Shown: positions 43,462-52,405, numbered from the stretch's first letter. The stretch: DNA of 64,000 nucleotides from Sphingomonas sp. So64.6b (GCF_014171475.1 NZ_CP048817.1:4866501-4930500); one strand, 5' to 3'. Numbers and translations: made by a program. Notes: a model not told the origin generated them from the sequence alone.

Positions 43462-44078
43462 CCGAAATCATCCTTCACCTCTCGGCCGGCCAGGGTCCGC
43501 GCGAATGCGAATGGGTCGTCGCCGAACTGGCTCGCGCCTTGTGTCGTGAAGGCGAAGCGGCGGGGCTGACCTGCGAACCGGTCGAGCCGCTCGCCGGCCC
43601 CGCCGCGTCGGTCCTGCTGCGCATATCGGGCGCGGGCGCGGAAGGTTTCGCCACTGCGCACACCGGTACGATCCGCTGGATCGGCGCCAGCCCGTTTCGC
43701 CCGCTGCACAAACGCCGCAACTGGTTCGTCGGCGTGACGCCTGCGCCGCTTGCCGACGAGATCCCCGACTTTCGCGAAGAGGATATCCGCTACCAGACGC
43801 TGCGCGCCTCCGGCCCGGGCGGACAACATGTCAACAAGACCGACAGCGCGGTCCGCGCGACGCATGTCCCGACCGGCCTCGTCACTGTGTCGCAGGATCA
43901 GCGCTCGCAATTCGCCAACAAGAAGATCGCCCGGCTGAAACTCGCCATGCTGTTCGGCGAACAACGCCGTGCGGGCGAGGCGGGCGGCAAGCGCGCACTA
44001 TGGGGGCAAAACCGCGAGCTCGAGCGCGGCAACGCGGTGCGTAGTTATGAAGGGTCGGGGTTTCGCCCCAGATCCTAG
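43458..44078 (+). CDS. prfH: Peptide chain release factor H
   Basis: 206-residue RF-like protein lacking the codon-recognition domains of RF1/RF2. The peptidyl-hydrolysis motif GGQ is at residues 121-123 in RASGPGGQHVNKTDSAVRATH, and RALWGQNRELERGNAVRSYEG near the end is typical of PrfH. It frees nascent chains from damaged ribosomes while the RtcB partner reseals the rRNA. The stop overlaps the convergent gene at 44075. Confidence 0.93.
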   Translation: MTEIILHLSAGQGPRECEWVVAELARALCREGEAAGLTCEPVEPLAGPAASVLLRISGAGAEGFATAHTGTIRWIGASPFRPLHKRRNWFVGVTPAPLADEIPDFREEDIRYQTLRASGPGGQHVNKTDSAVRATHVPTGLVTVSQDQRSQFANKKIARLKLAMLFGEQRRAGEAGGKRALWGQNRELERGNAVRSYEGSGFRPRS

Positions 44079-44389
44079 CGCTGCGCCAACTGCACTTCAT
44101 CCGCGCCTGACCAACGTGTCCGCTCGACCCGAGCCCAAACCTTGTGCAGCCGCGCATGGCCCGAGCCGAGCCCCGCATCGGCGGTCGTTTCCTCCCAGGC
44201 ATTGGCCGCCGCGACCAGCTTTACCGTTCTCGGTCCCGGCGTCAGGTCCTCGACCCAGCCGGTGATCGCCTGTGCGTTGAACAAGGCGAGCAAGGCGGTG
44301 GTCAAAGCGATGATCGTCGCGGTCCAGCGCAATGCACCGGGCGCGCTATCGTCGGGCATCTCGGTCGGGAATTCATAAGCGTCGATCAT
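44075..44389 (-). CDS. Small single-span membrane protein at the end of the MBOAT operon
   Basis: 104 residues from ATG 44389 (GAGG 8 nt upstream); ATG 44398 is too close to the MBOAT stop. One hydrophobic segment (ATIIALTTALLALFNAQAI, residues about 24-42) separates a short acidic N-terminus from a soluble tail with GPRTVKLVAAANAWEETTADAGL. No family recognised. Position directly behind the MBOAT and SGNH genes suggests an accessory subunit of the acylation machine. Confidence 0.7.
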   Translation of the reverse strand: MIDAYEFPTEMPDDSAPGALRWTATIIALTTALLALFNAQAITGWVEDLTPGPRTVKLVAAANAWEETTADAGLGSGHARLHKVWARVERTRWSGADEVQLAQR

Positions 44390-44400
44390 CGTTCGCATCC

Positions 44401-45819
44401 TCAGAAACGGAAATAGATGAAGGGCGCGACCCCTTCGTAACGCATCGCATCGACCACCAGCATCGCCACCGCCAGCCCCGCCGCGACCAGCGGTGCGGGC
44501 ACGGTACGGATGCGCTGCGCCGCGCGGGTCAGGCCGTCCCAGGGCAGCGCGTGGATCGCCAGCCCACCAGCGATCAGCAGGACCACCAGGGGCGTCGCGG
44601 TAACCGTGCCGATCGGCGCAAAGATCCCGCCCAGATAAGCCAGCGCATCCCCGAAACTTGCCGCACGGAAGAATATCCAGCCAAGCACCACGACATGAAA
44701 GGTGAGCGCAATCTTTGCCCAGCGCGGCAGCACGATCCCCGCCGTCGCCGGCATCCGCGCCCATAGCCGCTCGACCACCAAAGCCGTGCCATGCAACCCA
44801 CCCCAGATCACGAAGGTCCAGCTCGCACCATGCCATAGTCCGCCGAGCAGCATGGTGATCATCAGGTTGCGATAGACCCGGAAACGGCCGCCCTTATTGC
44901 CGCCCAGCGCGTCGATATAGAGATAGTCGCGCAACCACCGCGACAGGCTGATATGCCAGCGCCGCCAGAATTCCTGCAGCGATTCCGCCCGGTACGGCCG
45001 GTCGAAATTGCGCGGGAAACGATAACCGAGCAGCGCCGCCAGCCCGATCGCCATGTCCGAATAGGCCGAGAAGTCGCAATAGATCTGTACCGCATAACCA
45101 TAGGCGGCAAGGATCAAGTCGAGCGAGCCATAGAGCTGCGGCGCGGTGAACACCGGGTCGACGAACTGCGTCGCCAGTTCCGACGCGATCACCGCTTTCT
45201 TGAACAGCCCCCACACGATCAGCAGCAAGCCCATCGACACCATGCCGCGATTGAGCTTCGGCACCGCCTGCAATTGCGGCACCAGATCGGCCGCGCGCAC
45301 GATCGGCCCGGCGACGAGGTGCGGGAAGAACGACATCAGCAGCAATATGTCGAGCAGCCGCGCCGCCGGCACGCGGCCCTTCGCCACATCGACGACGTAG
45401 CTGATCCCCTGGAATGTGAAGAAGGAGATGCCGATCGGCAGGATCACCTGCATCAACGCCGGATCCTGTTTGATCCCCGACAGCGCGAGCAGACTGCCCG
45501 CCTGCTCCGCGAAAAAGCCGAAATATTTGAAGAAGCCGAGCATCAGCAGATTGGCGGCCACCGCACCGATCAGCAGGCTTTTCCGCCGTGCGGCCCCGCT
45601 CCTTCCTGTATCGTCGCTGCGCGCGATCAGCACCGCCGCGCCCCAGTTGATCACCGCCGACACGATCAGCAGCGGCACGAAGCGCCAATCCCATGCGCCA
45701 TAGAATACCCAGCTGCCGACCAGCAGCACCAGCTTGCGCCAGTCGTTCGACCGCAGCGACCATACGGCCGCGAACATCACCAGGAAGAACAGGCCGAAGG
45801 TGAGGGTGGGAAACAGCAT
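44401..45819 (-). CDS. MBOAT O-acyltransferase (AlgI-like)
   Basis: 472-residue polytopic inner-membrane protein. The MBOAT signatures are RAESLQEFWRRWHISLSRWLRDYLYI and GGLWHGASWTFVIWGGLHG with the catalytic histidine. AlgI-type proteins carry acetyl groups across the membrane for transfer to exopolysaccharide by periplasmic SGNH partners; two such genes lie immediately upstream. Starts 2 nt after the upstream gene's stop codon region, with the operon order SGNH, SGNH, MBOAT, small protein. Confidence 0.92.
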   Translation of the reverse strand: MLFPTLTFGLFFLVMFAAVWSLRSNDWRKLVLLVGSWVFYGAWDWRFVPLLIVSAVINWGAAVLIARSDDTGRSGAARRKSLLIGAVAANLLMLGFFKYFGFFAEQAGSLLALSGIKQDPALMQVILPIGISFFTFQGISYVVDVAKGRVPAARLLDILLLMSFFPHLVAGPIVRAADLVPQLQAVPKLNRGMVSMGLLLIVWGLFKKAVIASELATQFVDPVFTAPQLYGSLDLILAAYGYAVQIYCDFSAYSDMAIGLAALLGYRFPRNFDRPYRAESLQEFWRRWHISLSRWLRDYLYIDALGGNKGGRFRVYRNLMITMLLGGLWHGASWTFVIWGGLHGTALVVERLWARMPATAGIVLPRWAKIALTFHVVVLGWIFFRAASFGDALAYLGGIFAPIGTVTATPLVVLLIAGGLAIHALPWDGLTRAAQRIRTVPAPLVAAGLAVAMLVVDAMRYEGVAPFIYFRF

Positions 45820-45820
45820 C

Positions 45821-47092
45821 TCACTTCGCCTCCATCGCGTGGTTCAGATCGTCCTGCAGTGCTTGTGCGAGCATAGCGCCACCGGCATCGCGGAAATGGA
45901 CATGGTCGCCGCGCATCATCGCGGGCACCGCGGCGGCCCAGCGTGCGGCGGAGCAGGGACCACCCATCCGCGCTTGCCAGTCCCAATAAGCGAGCCCCAA
46001 CTCACTCGCGACCTTGCGCTGTATCGCCCGCACGCGACCCAGCGCAGGCGGCGCGAACAACGGCGCCGCTCGCGTTGCAGGACCTTCCGGCTCCGGGCAC
46101 CCGACCACCACGCCGGGCGCGTTGTTTCGCAACGCCGTATTGCGGCTCAATGCATCGGGTGCGCCGAGCAACAGGATCGGCACGTCGTTGGCCAGCCGCC
46201 GGATCCGACCGACCTGCCCGCGCAAAACCTCTTCATAACCGTCTGCATCGAAACGCGGCGCGAACCCCTCATTGGTACCGAAGGCGAGTATGATCAGATC
46301 GGGCGCATAAGCCCTCAACTCCTCAGTCAGCACGGCATCGTCGGTGCGTCCGAAATGCACCAACTGCGATCCGACCACGCCGAGATTGGACAGCGTCACG
46401 CCGCCGCCACCATTTTGATCGGCATCGCGGAACGTCGCCCAGGACGTGATCGTCACCGGCCGATCGAGCGACGTGACACTGACTGAGGATTGCACTGAGC
46501 CAACCCGCATCGTGTGACAAACCGGGGTGATTATATCGGCGGCGAAATCGATCCGCTGCTCCGCCTCCGTCCCGGTCCGCACCGCCACTTGCCCGGCGTC
46601 CGGCCCGGCGATCCCGCACAGCACGAACCGGTCGAACATCATCGCCGCGTCCGCGACCAGCCCCATCGTCGCCCCAGCCTGCGTCGCTGTCAGGCTATAG
46701 CTCGACAGACCGAGCGGTGGACGCGGTGCCGCCGATCCCTTTCCAAACGTCGTCGCGATCCGCCAGCCGGAGGACATCGAGGCGGTGATTCCGCGCGTGA
46801 TGTATCCGTCATAGGGTCGCCCGGGTGGCAATATGCCACGCCCGCCGCCACCCATTTGCGCCTGAAGCAATGCACGCCAGCTTCCAGTCAGCACATCGCC
46901 GGCCGTGTGGCTGTCGCCGATCTGTACGATATGCACGGGGGTATGATCGCGTCCCTCGCGCGCCGCCGTCAGCTTCGCGAAATAAGGCGCCAGCGTATCC
47001 AGGTTGCATACCGCCTCCTCGCATGGGGCGGGCGCGTCTGCCGACGCGATGCCCGGCACCGCCAGCAAGCTAAGGGCCGCGAATATCCTCAT
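45821..47092 (-). CDS. Exported SGNH/GDSL-family hydrolase or O-acetyltransferase
   Basis: 423 residues from ATG 47092, which overlaps the preceding stop by 4 nt. Signal peptide MRIFAALSLLAVPGIASA. Block I nucleophile is Ser61 in VQIGDSHTAGD; block III LIILAFGTNEGF and the C-terminal GDHVHFRDAGG with the catalytic Asp/His complete the SGNH set. The middle region (about 120-260) is a beta-rich insert such as seen in AlgX/AlgJ-like or carbohydrate-binding arrangements. Likely acts in the periplasm on an exopolysaccharide. The frame extends further upstream but that overlaps the neighbour. Confidence 0.85.
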   Translation of the reverse strand: MRIFAALSLLAVPGIASADAPAPCEEAVCNLDTLAPYFAKLTAAREGRDHTPVHIVQIGDSHTAGDVLTGSWRALLQAQMGGGGRGILPPGRPYDGYITRGITASMSSGWRIATTFGKGSAAPRPPLGLSSYSLTATQAGATMGLVADAAMMFDRFVLCGIAGPDAGQVAVRTGTEAEQRIDFAADIITPVCHTMRVGSVQSSVSVTSLDRPVTITSWATFRDADQNGGGGVTLSNLGVVGSQLVHFGRTDDAVLTEELRAYAPDLIILAFGTNEGFAPRFDADGYEEVLRGQVGRIRRLANDVPILLLGAPDALSRNTALRNNAPGVVVGCPEPEGPATRAAPLFAPPALGRVRAIQRKVASELGLAYWDWQARMGGPCSAARWAAAVPAMMRGDHVHFRDAGGAMLAQALQDDLNHAMEAK

Positions 47093-48003
47093 TGCGCCAC
47101 CGCGGCGACCGGCGCGGTTTCCGCCGCGTCGATCTTGCGCGTCGCCTCGACATAACCGCGGATCCGCTCGCTCAGCCCGTGCGTGATCCATTTATAGCCG
47201 GTCATCGACATATGGATGCCGTCGGCCTCGCGCACCAAAGTGCGTTTGCCGGTTGCGGGATCGTCGAGATAGACGGCGTAATTGCCTTGGGCGTCCGACG
47301 CGATCGGTAGCGTATCGATGAACGGCACGCCCAGCGCCGCCATTCGCCTGGCATAGAATTGGTTGATCGCGCCGACGTCGCCATCGAGTTCCGCCTCGCG
47401 CATGCGCGGAAGGCCGACCCAATAGACCATCGCATGATGCGCGCGCAGCACCCCGACGAAGCGATCGATCCGCACCCCGATCTGCTCCTGCCATTTGGGC
47501 CCCATCAGAGCGGCATATTCACCCTTGTCGGTGATGATCCCCTGCGCGTCATTCGCCCCGAAGGAGATCACCGCGACATCGATCGGTCCGTCGCCGAGTT
47601 GCTCCGCCGCCTTTGTCTCGAGATTGAGCCGTTTGTAGCGGGTGAAGCCGGTTGCCGGCTGGCTGAACTTCAGCACGTCATAACCGGCTTTGTGAGTCAG
47701 CTGCTGCTGCAGCCCGAACGCAACCCCGTCGCCGAAACTGTCGCCGAACACCGCGACTCGCACCGGCCCGCCTTTACGGATCGTGCGCAGCAATTGCCGC
47801 TGCGCCGGCGCCGCGCAGCTGAGCGCGGCTGCTATCTCAGGCGGCTTCTCGGTAAGCGCGGCAGGTGCCGCGCACACAGGCGCCATTACTGGCGATTTCA
47901 AGGACTCGCCACGGCCGACAAAGCTGAAACCGATCGCCGCGCCCGCGCACACGCCGACCAACAGGACCGCGGAGCGGTCCAGTACTAAGCCTGGGACTAT
48001 CAT
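47089..48003 (-). CDS. SGNH hydrolase, DUF459-like, membrane-anchored
   Basis: 304 residues. A hydrophobic N-terminal anchor (SAVLLVGVCAGAAIGFSFV) is followed by the SGNH core: Ser89 in VAVFGDSFGDG, VISFGANDAQG and READGIHMSMTGYKW holding the catalytic Asp/His. DUF459 proteins are common next to MBOAT acyltransferases and are thought to move acyl groups onto glycans. First gene of the operon; the long AT-rich region upstream should hold its promoter. Confidence 0.87.
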   Translation of the reverse strand: MIVPGLVLDRSAVLLVGVCAGAAIGFSFVGRGESLKSPVMAPVCAAPAALTEKPPEIAAALSCAAPAQRQLLRTIRKGGPVRVAVFGDSFGDGVAFGLQQQLTHKAGYDVLKFSQPATGFTRYKRLNLETKAAEQLGDGPIDVAVISFGANDAQGIITDKGEYAALMGPKWQEQIGVRIDRFVGVLRAHHAMVYWVGLPRMREAELDGDVGAINQFYARRMAALGVPFIDTLPIASDAQGNYAVYLDDPATGKRTLVREADGIHMSMTGYKWITHGLSERIRGYVEATRKIDAAETAPVAAVAQ

Positions 48004-48249
48004 GTGAAAACCGTCTGTTCGAGTATGGCGTCGTTTTAAAACGGTTTACGAAAAAAATCCAGAGAAATATTGAACTATAGTGTAATTTATTTGGAAAATA
48101 CAAGTATAGAACTACATCAGTTCTTTAAACCGAGCGAGCGCGCTGCAGGCTAAATACGGGTTGTCGCCATTATTCGAAGGTTATTTGTGAATGCGTCGAC
48201 AGAAATACCTGTCAGTATTGGATATCGTTACTGTCCGATCGAATTATCC
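48004..48249. other. AT-rich intergenic region upstream of the acylation operon
   Basis: No gene. It is markedly AT-rich compared with its surroundings and carries the palindrome CGTTTTAAAACG (about 48029-48040) and the inverted repeat AGAAC-N7-GTTCT (about 48105-48121). Either could be an operator for the SGNH/MBOAT operon. Confidence 0.4.
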
Positions 48250-48392
48250 GAGACCTCCCTCACCCGTTTCCTGAACTCATAAAAGGACAGGGGAGGGCGC
48301 CTGTGCACCAACTTTGATCTGTGCTCAATTCAGCCATGCAATCTCATATCATGCACGACCAGCCGTGCGGTTCCAGCGGTGAACCGTTTTTT
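48250..48392 (+). ncRNA. Candidate small RNA with intrinsic terminator
   Basis: A Rho-independent terminator at 48368-48392 has no protein gene upstream on its strand. TTGGAT-18-AATTAT (about 48216-48245) could be its promoter. The putative 140-nt transcript has CCTCCC near its 5' end pairing with GGGAGG about 35 nt later; CCTCCCTCACCC also resembles anti-Shine-Dalgarno loops of alphaproteobacterial small RNAs. No known family is matched. Confidence 0.35.
48368..48392 (+). terminator. Rho-independent terminator in non-coding region
   Basis: CGGTTC-CAGCGGT-GAACCG followed directly by TTTTTT. The next 94 bp up to the DUF1993 stop show nothing else. Confidence 0.7.
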
Positions 48393-48486
48393 ATGCGGTG
48401 TGTCTGCCTTCCGGCGCGCATGACGAAATAAGGTGCCGCGCTGTAAAGTGTCAGGCGCTTGCCAGCCTCGCGTTGGCGAACGCCGT

Positions 48487-49008
48487 TCAGACCTTTGTCC
48501 GCACCTGTCCGATAAAGTCGCGCTTGCCCAGCTCGATGCCTTTCATGCGCAGGATGTCGTAGGCGGTCGCTGTGTGGAAATAGAAATTGGGTTGCGAGAA
48601 GGAGAGCAGGAATTCCTCCGCCAGGAAGTCGCGATGGTTGGATCCGAATTCGAACCGTATGTCCCGCCCGACAAAGCTCTCCACCTCGTCCGGATCGATT
48701 GCTCCCAGGTCCGTGATCGTGCCCGCGATCAGCGCGCGCAAGCCATCGAAACTGTCCGGCGGCGTGGTGTTGTCGGGTGAGAAGGTGCCGCGTCGGACCC
48801 CCTTGATCGCACCCAGCGAATGCACTGCGGTCGACTTCACCTGATAGGCGAGGGGCAACATGTCGTCGATCAGCCGCGCCTCGATCAGCGCTTCGGGCGC
48901 CAGGCCGGTATCCGCGCAGAACGTCTCGGCCTTGTCGATCATCCGCGCCACCGACCCGAGCAGTTGCAGATAGGACGGGATCGTCGCGGCATAGAGAGTG
49001 AAGGCCAT
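48487..49008 (-). CDS. DUF1993 family protein
   Basis: 173 residues from ATG 49008, with AGGA 8 nt upstream. MAFTLYAATIPSYLQLLGSVARMIDKAE and the later PNFYFHTATAYDILRMKGIELGKRDFIG are typical of DUF1993, an all-alpha, DinB-like cytosolic protein of unknown function that may bind metal. Monocistronic; divergent from the D-aminoacylase-like gene. Confidence 0.85.
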   Translation of the reverse strand: MAFTLYAATIPSYLQLLGSVARMIDKAETFCADTGLAPEALIEARLIDDMLPLAYQVKSTAVHSLGAIKGVRRGTFSPDNTTPPDSFDGLRALIAGTITDLGAIDPDEVESFVGRDIRFEFGSNHRDFLAEEFLLSFSQPNFYFHTATAYDILRMKGIELGKRDFIGQVRTKV

Positions 49009-49096
49009 GAATATTGTCCTGCTGCTGGTGGAGAGAATGGGACGATAACGCTCACGCGTGGTCGCCGCCAGTCCGCGATAGCGGTGAAAGGAGGGG

Positions 49097-49122
49097 GGAG
49101 GCTTGCGATCCCGCAAGCCTCC
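49097..49122. other. Perfect hairpin between divergent genes
   Basis: GGAGGCTTGCG-ATCC-CGCAAGCCTCC, 11-bp arms. It is terminator-shaped but lies in the 178-bp region between two gene starts, so it would sit in the 5' leader of the gene at 49187 or act as a protein site. Confidence 0.5.
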
Positions 49123-49186
49123 TTCCGGCATGGCGGCAGCGGATCGACCCTGCTAGCCTGGCCCGAGATCAATATGGGGGAAGGTC

Positions 49187-50734
49187 ATGTCCCAGCGTCT
49201 GACGCGGCGGCTGCTTATCGGCGGCGCGATGGCGACCGGAGGCCTGGCGAGCTGGCCGGCCCGCGCGGCGGCGCTGGCCGAACGCTCGACCCTGTTTCGC
49301 GAAGTCCTGCTCGTTGATGGGACAGGCGCTGCGCCACGGCTGGCCGACATACTGCTTACGGGCGACCGGATCGCGCGGATCACGCCGCCAGCCGCCAGCG
49401 GATTGGGCTCGGCCGCTCGCGTCATTGCCGGCGAGGGGCGTATCCTCGCCCCGGGCTTCATCGACACTCACAGCCATGGCGATCCGCTAAAGGAATCATT
49501 CGAATCCTTCCTCGCGATGGGCGTCACCACGATCGTCCTTGGGCAGGATGGCGACGGGCCCAGGATCAGGAAGGACCTCGACCCGCGAAGCTGGATGAAC
49601 GCGATCGATCGCGTCCGCCTCGACGTCAATGTGGCCCTGCTGGCAAGTCATGGCACGCTCAGGCGTGCCGCCGGCGTGTCCGACGCGGTCCGTCATCTCG
49701 ACAGTGCAGCGCTGGAACGCATGGCGGCGCAACTCGAAATAGAATTGCGCGCCGGGGCGTTCGGCCTTTCCTATGGGCTGGAATATGTGCCCGGCATCTA
49801 TTCGGAGACCGCCGAGCTGACCAATCTCGGCCGAGTGGTCAGCCGCCATGGCGGTGTCGTGATGAGCCATATGCGTTCAGAGAATGACGACGAGATCGAG
49901 GCGTCGATCGACGAGCTGATCACATCCTCGCTACCCGCTCGCCCGCACATCTCGCATTTGAAAGTTGTGTTCGGTAAAGGCGAACAGCGCGCGCGCGAAT
50001 TGCTTGCGTCACTGGCCGCGAAACGCCGCCAGGGGATCGATCTCACCGCCGACGAATATCCCTATACCGCCGGCTATACCGGGATCGACCTGCTGTTCCC
50101 GCAATGGGCGCTGCCGCCCACCGACTATGCATCGGTCGTCGCCACGCGCCGGCAGGAGCTGCGCGATCATCTGGAAAAACGCATGATCCGTCGCGGCGGT
50201 CCGGAGGCCCTGCTGCTGGGGTCGAAGCCCTATGCCGGCAAGACCGTCGCCCAGGCGTCGCAGGAGGCCGGGCTCCATTTCGCCGATTTCCTGATCAAGC
50301 TGGGTCCCGAGGGCGGTTCCGGCGCGCACTTCACGATGGACAAGGCGTTGCAGGACACGCTGATCCTCGATCCCTTCGTAGCGATCTCGACCGATGGCCG
50401 CCCGGGCATGCGCCACCCTCGCGCGACCGGAACCTATGCCAAATGGATCGAGGAATATGTCGTGCGCGACCGCAAGCTGCCGATCGAAGAAGCGGTCCGC
50501 AAGGCGACGGCCTTTCCCGCCGGAATCATGCGCTTCGCCGATCGCGGCGTGATCCGGGTCGGCGCGAAGGCCGATCTCATCCTGTTCGATCCGGCCAAGG
50601 TCAAAGCTCGCTCCACCTATGTGGATCCGTTTGCCATGGCCGAAGGATTCGACCTGGTGATGGTCAATGGCCGGGCTGCCTTTGCGGGCGGCAAACGGGT
50701 CGGCTTTCCCGGACGCCTGTTGCGCGCAGGATAG
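49187..50734 (+). CDS. Tat-exported N-acyl-D-amino-acid deacylase-like amidohydrolase
   Basis: 515 residues. MSQRLTRRLLIGGAMATGGLASWPARA is a twin-arginine signal. The D-aminoacylase-type amidohydrolase core follows: GEGRILAPGFIDTHSHGD (metal His-x-His), FGLSYGLEYVPGIYSET, VMSHMRSE, HISHLKVVFGK, DEYPYTAGYT and the late aspartate in VAISTDGRPGMRHPR. Such enzymes split N-acyl-D-amino acids or D-amino-acid amides in a zinc site. Export and two neighbouring amide hydrolases suggest scavenging or modification of peptides or acylated amino acids outside the cytosol. Confidence 0.88.
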   Translation: MSQRLTRRLLIGGAMATGGLASWPARAAALAERSTLFREVLLVDGTGAAPRLADILLTGDRIARITPPAASGLGSAARVIAGEGRILAPGFIDTHSHGDPLKESFESFLAMGVTTIVLGQDGDGPRIRKDLDPRSWMNAIDRVRLDVNVALLASHGTLRRAAGVSDAVRHLDSAALERMAAQLEIELRAGAFGLSYGLEYVPGIYSETAELTNLGRVVSRHGGVVMSHMRSENDDEIEASIDELITSSLPARPHISHLKVVFGKGEQRARELLASLAAKRRQGIDLTADEYPYTAGYTGIDLLFPQWALPPTDYASVVATRRQELRDHLEKRMIRRGGPEALLLGSKPYAGKTVAQASQEAGLHFADFLIKLGPEGGSGAHFTMDKALQDTLILDPFVAISTDGRPGMRHPRATGTYAKWIEEYVVRDRKLPIEEAVRKATAFPAGIMRFADRGVIRVGAKADLILFDPAKVKARSTYVDPFAMAEGFDLVMVNGRAAFAGGKRVGFPGRLLRAG

Positions 50735-50821
50735 TCAGCTCGTGAAGCTATAGACGCGAGCGTCAGATTCTGGCGGTTAGGCGACTGGCGGTCACTGGCG
50801 CGATGTCCGTTGATAGCAAAC

Positions 50822-51061
50822 CTACCGCCTAGGTTTGCGGAAATTCGGATCAAAGTTGGGATTGGGTTTAAACTCACCCGTTATATTGCCGTGTTCATCG
50901 ACCTTCCATGCACCACTTATCGCTTGCGGCGGCACGGCCTCAGTATTGTTGTAGCCACCGCCGATTGCGTAGACCCAGCCGTTCGGCTGCGATTGTGCCT
51001 CAGCTTTCGCTTGCTCTGTAATTTCGGGGATGGGATTTTGCGCGTCCTGCATGATGGGCAT
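50822..51061 (-). CDS. Small conserved hypothetical protein
   Basis: 79 residues from the ATG at 51061: QPNGWVYAIGGGYNNTEAVPPQAISGAWKVDEHGNITGEFKPNPNFDP. The Trp/Gly/Pro pattern (PNGWVY...VPP.AI.GAWKVD..G.I.G.F.PNPN) is one I recognise from short bacterial hypotheticals. The frame is open to 51136, and an overlapping frame runs from 51227, so the true start is unsure. Function unknown. Confidence 0.6.
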   Translation of the reverse strand: MPIMQDAQNPIPEITEQAKAEAQSQPNGWVYAIGGGYNNTEAVPPQAISGAWKVDEHGNITGEFKPNPNFDPNFRKPRR

Positions 51062-51184
51062 GAATATGGAAGCTGCCTCCACAGAGCAAGATGAGACGGA
51101 GTGTCTGCAATTGGGCAAGCCTTCGGTCGCCATCAATGTTCGCTAGTGGTCGATTGCCAATTATGCGCTTTATCAGGTCATGGC

Positions 51185-52405
51185 CTAGTTTGTCGGCTTG
51201 GTACCCGGCCTGCTTAATGCTTTGCACAAACCGTCTGTGGCCAGCGCGATACGCGATTCCGGCCTGTTTCGGTTGGCGGCTTCATTCTCCACGCCGCGTG
51301 TTTCGGTGTTGAGCGCGACCAGGCTGCCCATATGCTGGTCGGGACACAGGCTGAGATAGGTGCGAAAGCCGTTCTGGTCGCCATTATGGCCGATGAATCG
51401 GATCCCGTCGCTCTGGTCGAGAAAGAAGGACAACCCGCTCCACGTCGTGGTCGCCATCCGCCCTTGCGTGAAATCCTCGCCCGCGGCGATTTGCGGCCGC
51501 CACATTTCCTCGAGTGAGGATCGCTTGAGGACCAGGTCGTAATCGGCCTGGCGCGTCGCATCGCCAAGCAGGAAGGCCATATATTTCGCCATGTCGGGCA
51601 TGGGCGCATTGAGCCCGCCATTCGACACGGTCACGCCGGTATCGGCGTCGAACGGCGCGGCGACACGCTTGCCGTCGCGGATATAATAACTGTGCGACCG
51701 GTGCGGCAGCAGATAGGGCGGCGTGCGGTCGAAATAGCTCTCGCGCATGCCGAGCGGCCGCAGGATATTCTTGTCGATATAGACTTCGAAATCCTCGCCG
51801 GAGAGCCGCTCGATCACCTGGCCGAGATAGACGATGCCCGGATTGGAATAGCTGAACCTGGTGCCGGGCCGGAACTGCACCTCGGTATAGGGCAGCATCG
51901 CCACCAGCTGCGCCCAGGCCTTGGGCTCGAATGGCTGCCAGTCGCGATCGCGCCAGCGCCATGTCGCGCCGCCGAAACCGGCGCTGTGGCTCATCAACTG
52001 ACGCAGCGTGATCGCCGCTGTATCGCCGAACGGATTATGCACCGCGGCAAGTTCGGGCACATAACGGACGATCGGGTCGTCCAACGTCAGCAGCCCGCGA
52101 TCGCGCAGCTGCATGATCGCGATCCCGGTCATCGTCTTGGTGATCGACGCCCAATGATAGATGGTTTGCGAGTCCACCGGCAGATTGGCATCCGCGTCCT
52201 GCTGCCCGATATGGTCGGCAACCACGACACGACCGTCGCGCACGACATAGAAGCTGCTGCCGACAATGCCCGATCGCTTGATTTCGGCGCGTTGGAGCTT
52301 GCGGAAATCGGTCAGCGCTTTGTCGAAGGCGCGATCATCGGCCAGGGCAGGACCGGGAAGCTGCGAGACGGCGATCAACAAGCAGGCAGCGAGCCGATAG
52401 GACAT
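51185..52405 (-). CDS. Exported serine hydrolase, class C beta-lactamase/esterase family
   Basis: 406 residues from ATG 52405 (AGGAAG 7 nt upstream) with signal peptide ending GPALA. Catalytic Ser87-x-x-Lys90 in HWASITKTMTG and Tyr186-Ser-Asn188 in RFSYSNPGIVYLG define the penicillin-binding/beta-lactamase fold; the third box is in FIGHNGDQNGF. Sequence is nearer to D-aminopeptidases and EstB-type esterases than to AmpC, so resistance should not be assumed. Confidence 0.9.
   Translation of the reverse strand: MSYRLAACLLIAVSQLPGPALADDRAFDKALTDFRKLQRAEIKRSGIVGSSFYVVRDGRVVVADHIGQQDADANLPVDSQTIYHWASITKTMTGIAIMQLRDRGLLTLDDPIVRYVPELAAVHNPFGDTAAITLRQLMSHSAGFGGATWRWRDRDWQPFEPKAWAQLVAMLPYTEVQFRPGTRFSYSNPGIVYLGQVIERLSGEDFEVYIDKNILRPLGMRESYFDRTPPYLLPHRSHSYYIRDGKRVAAPFDADTGVTVSNGGLNAPMPDMAKYMAFLLGDATRQADYDLVLKRSSLEEMWRPQIAAGEDFTQGRMATTTWSGLSFFLDQSDGIRFIGHNGDQNGFRTYLSLCPDQHMGSLVALNTETRGVENEAANRNRPESRIALATDGLCKALSRPGTKPTN

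Noticed and set aside
51185..52405. Calling the serine hydrolase an AmpC resistance enzyme
   Set aside because: The SxxK and YxN boxes are shared with esterases and D-aminopeptidases; nothing specific to AmpC and no ampR gene is present.
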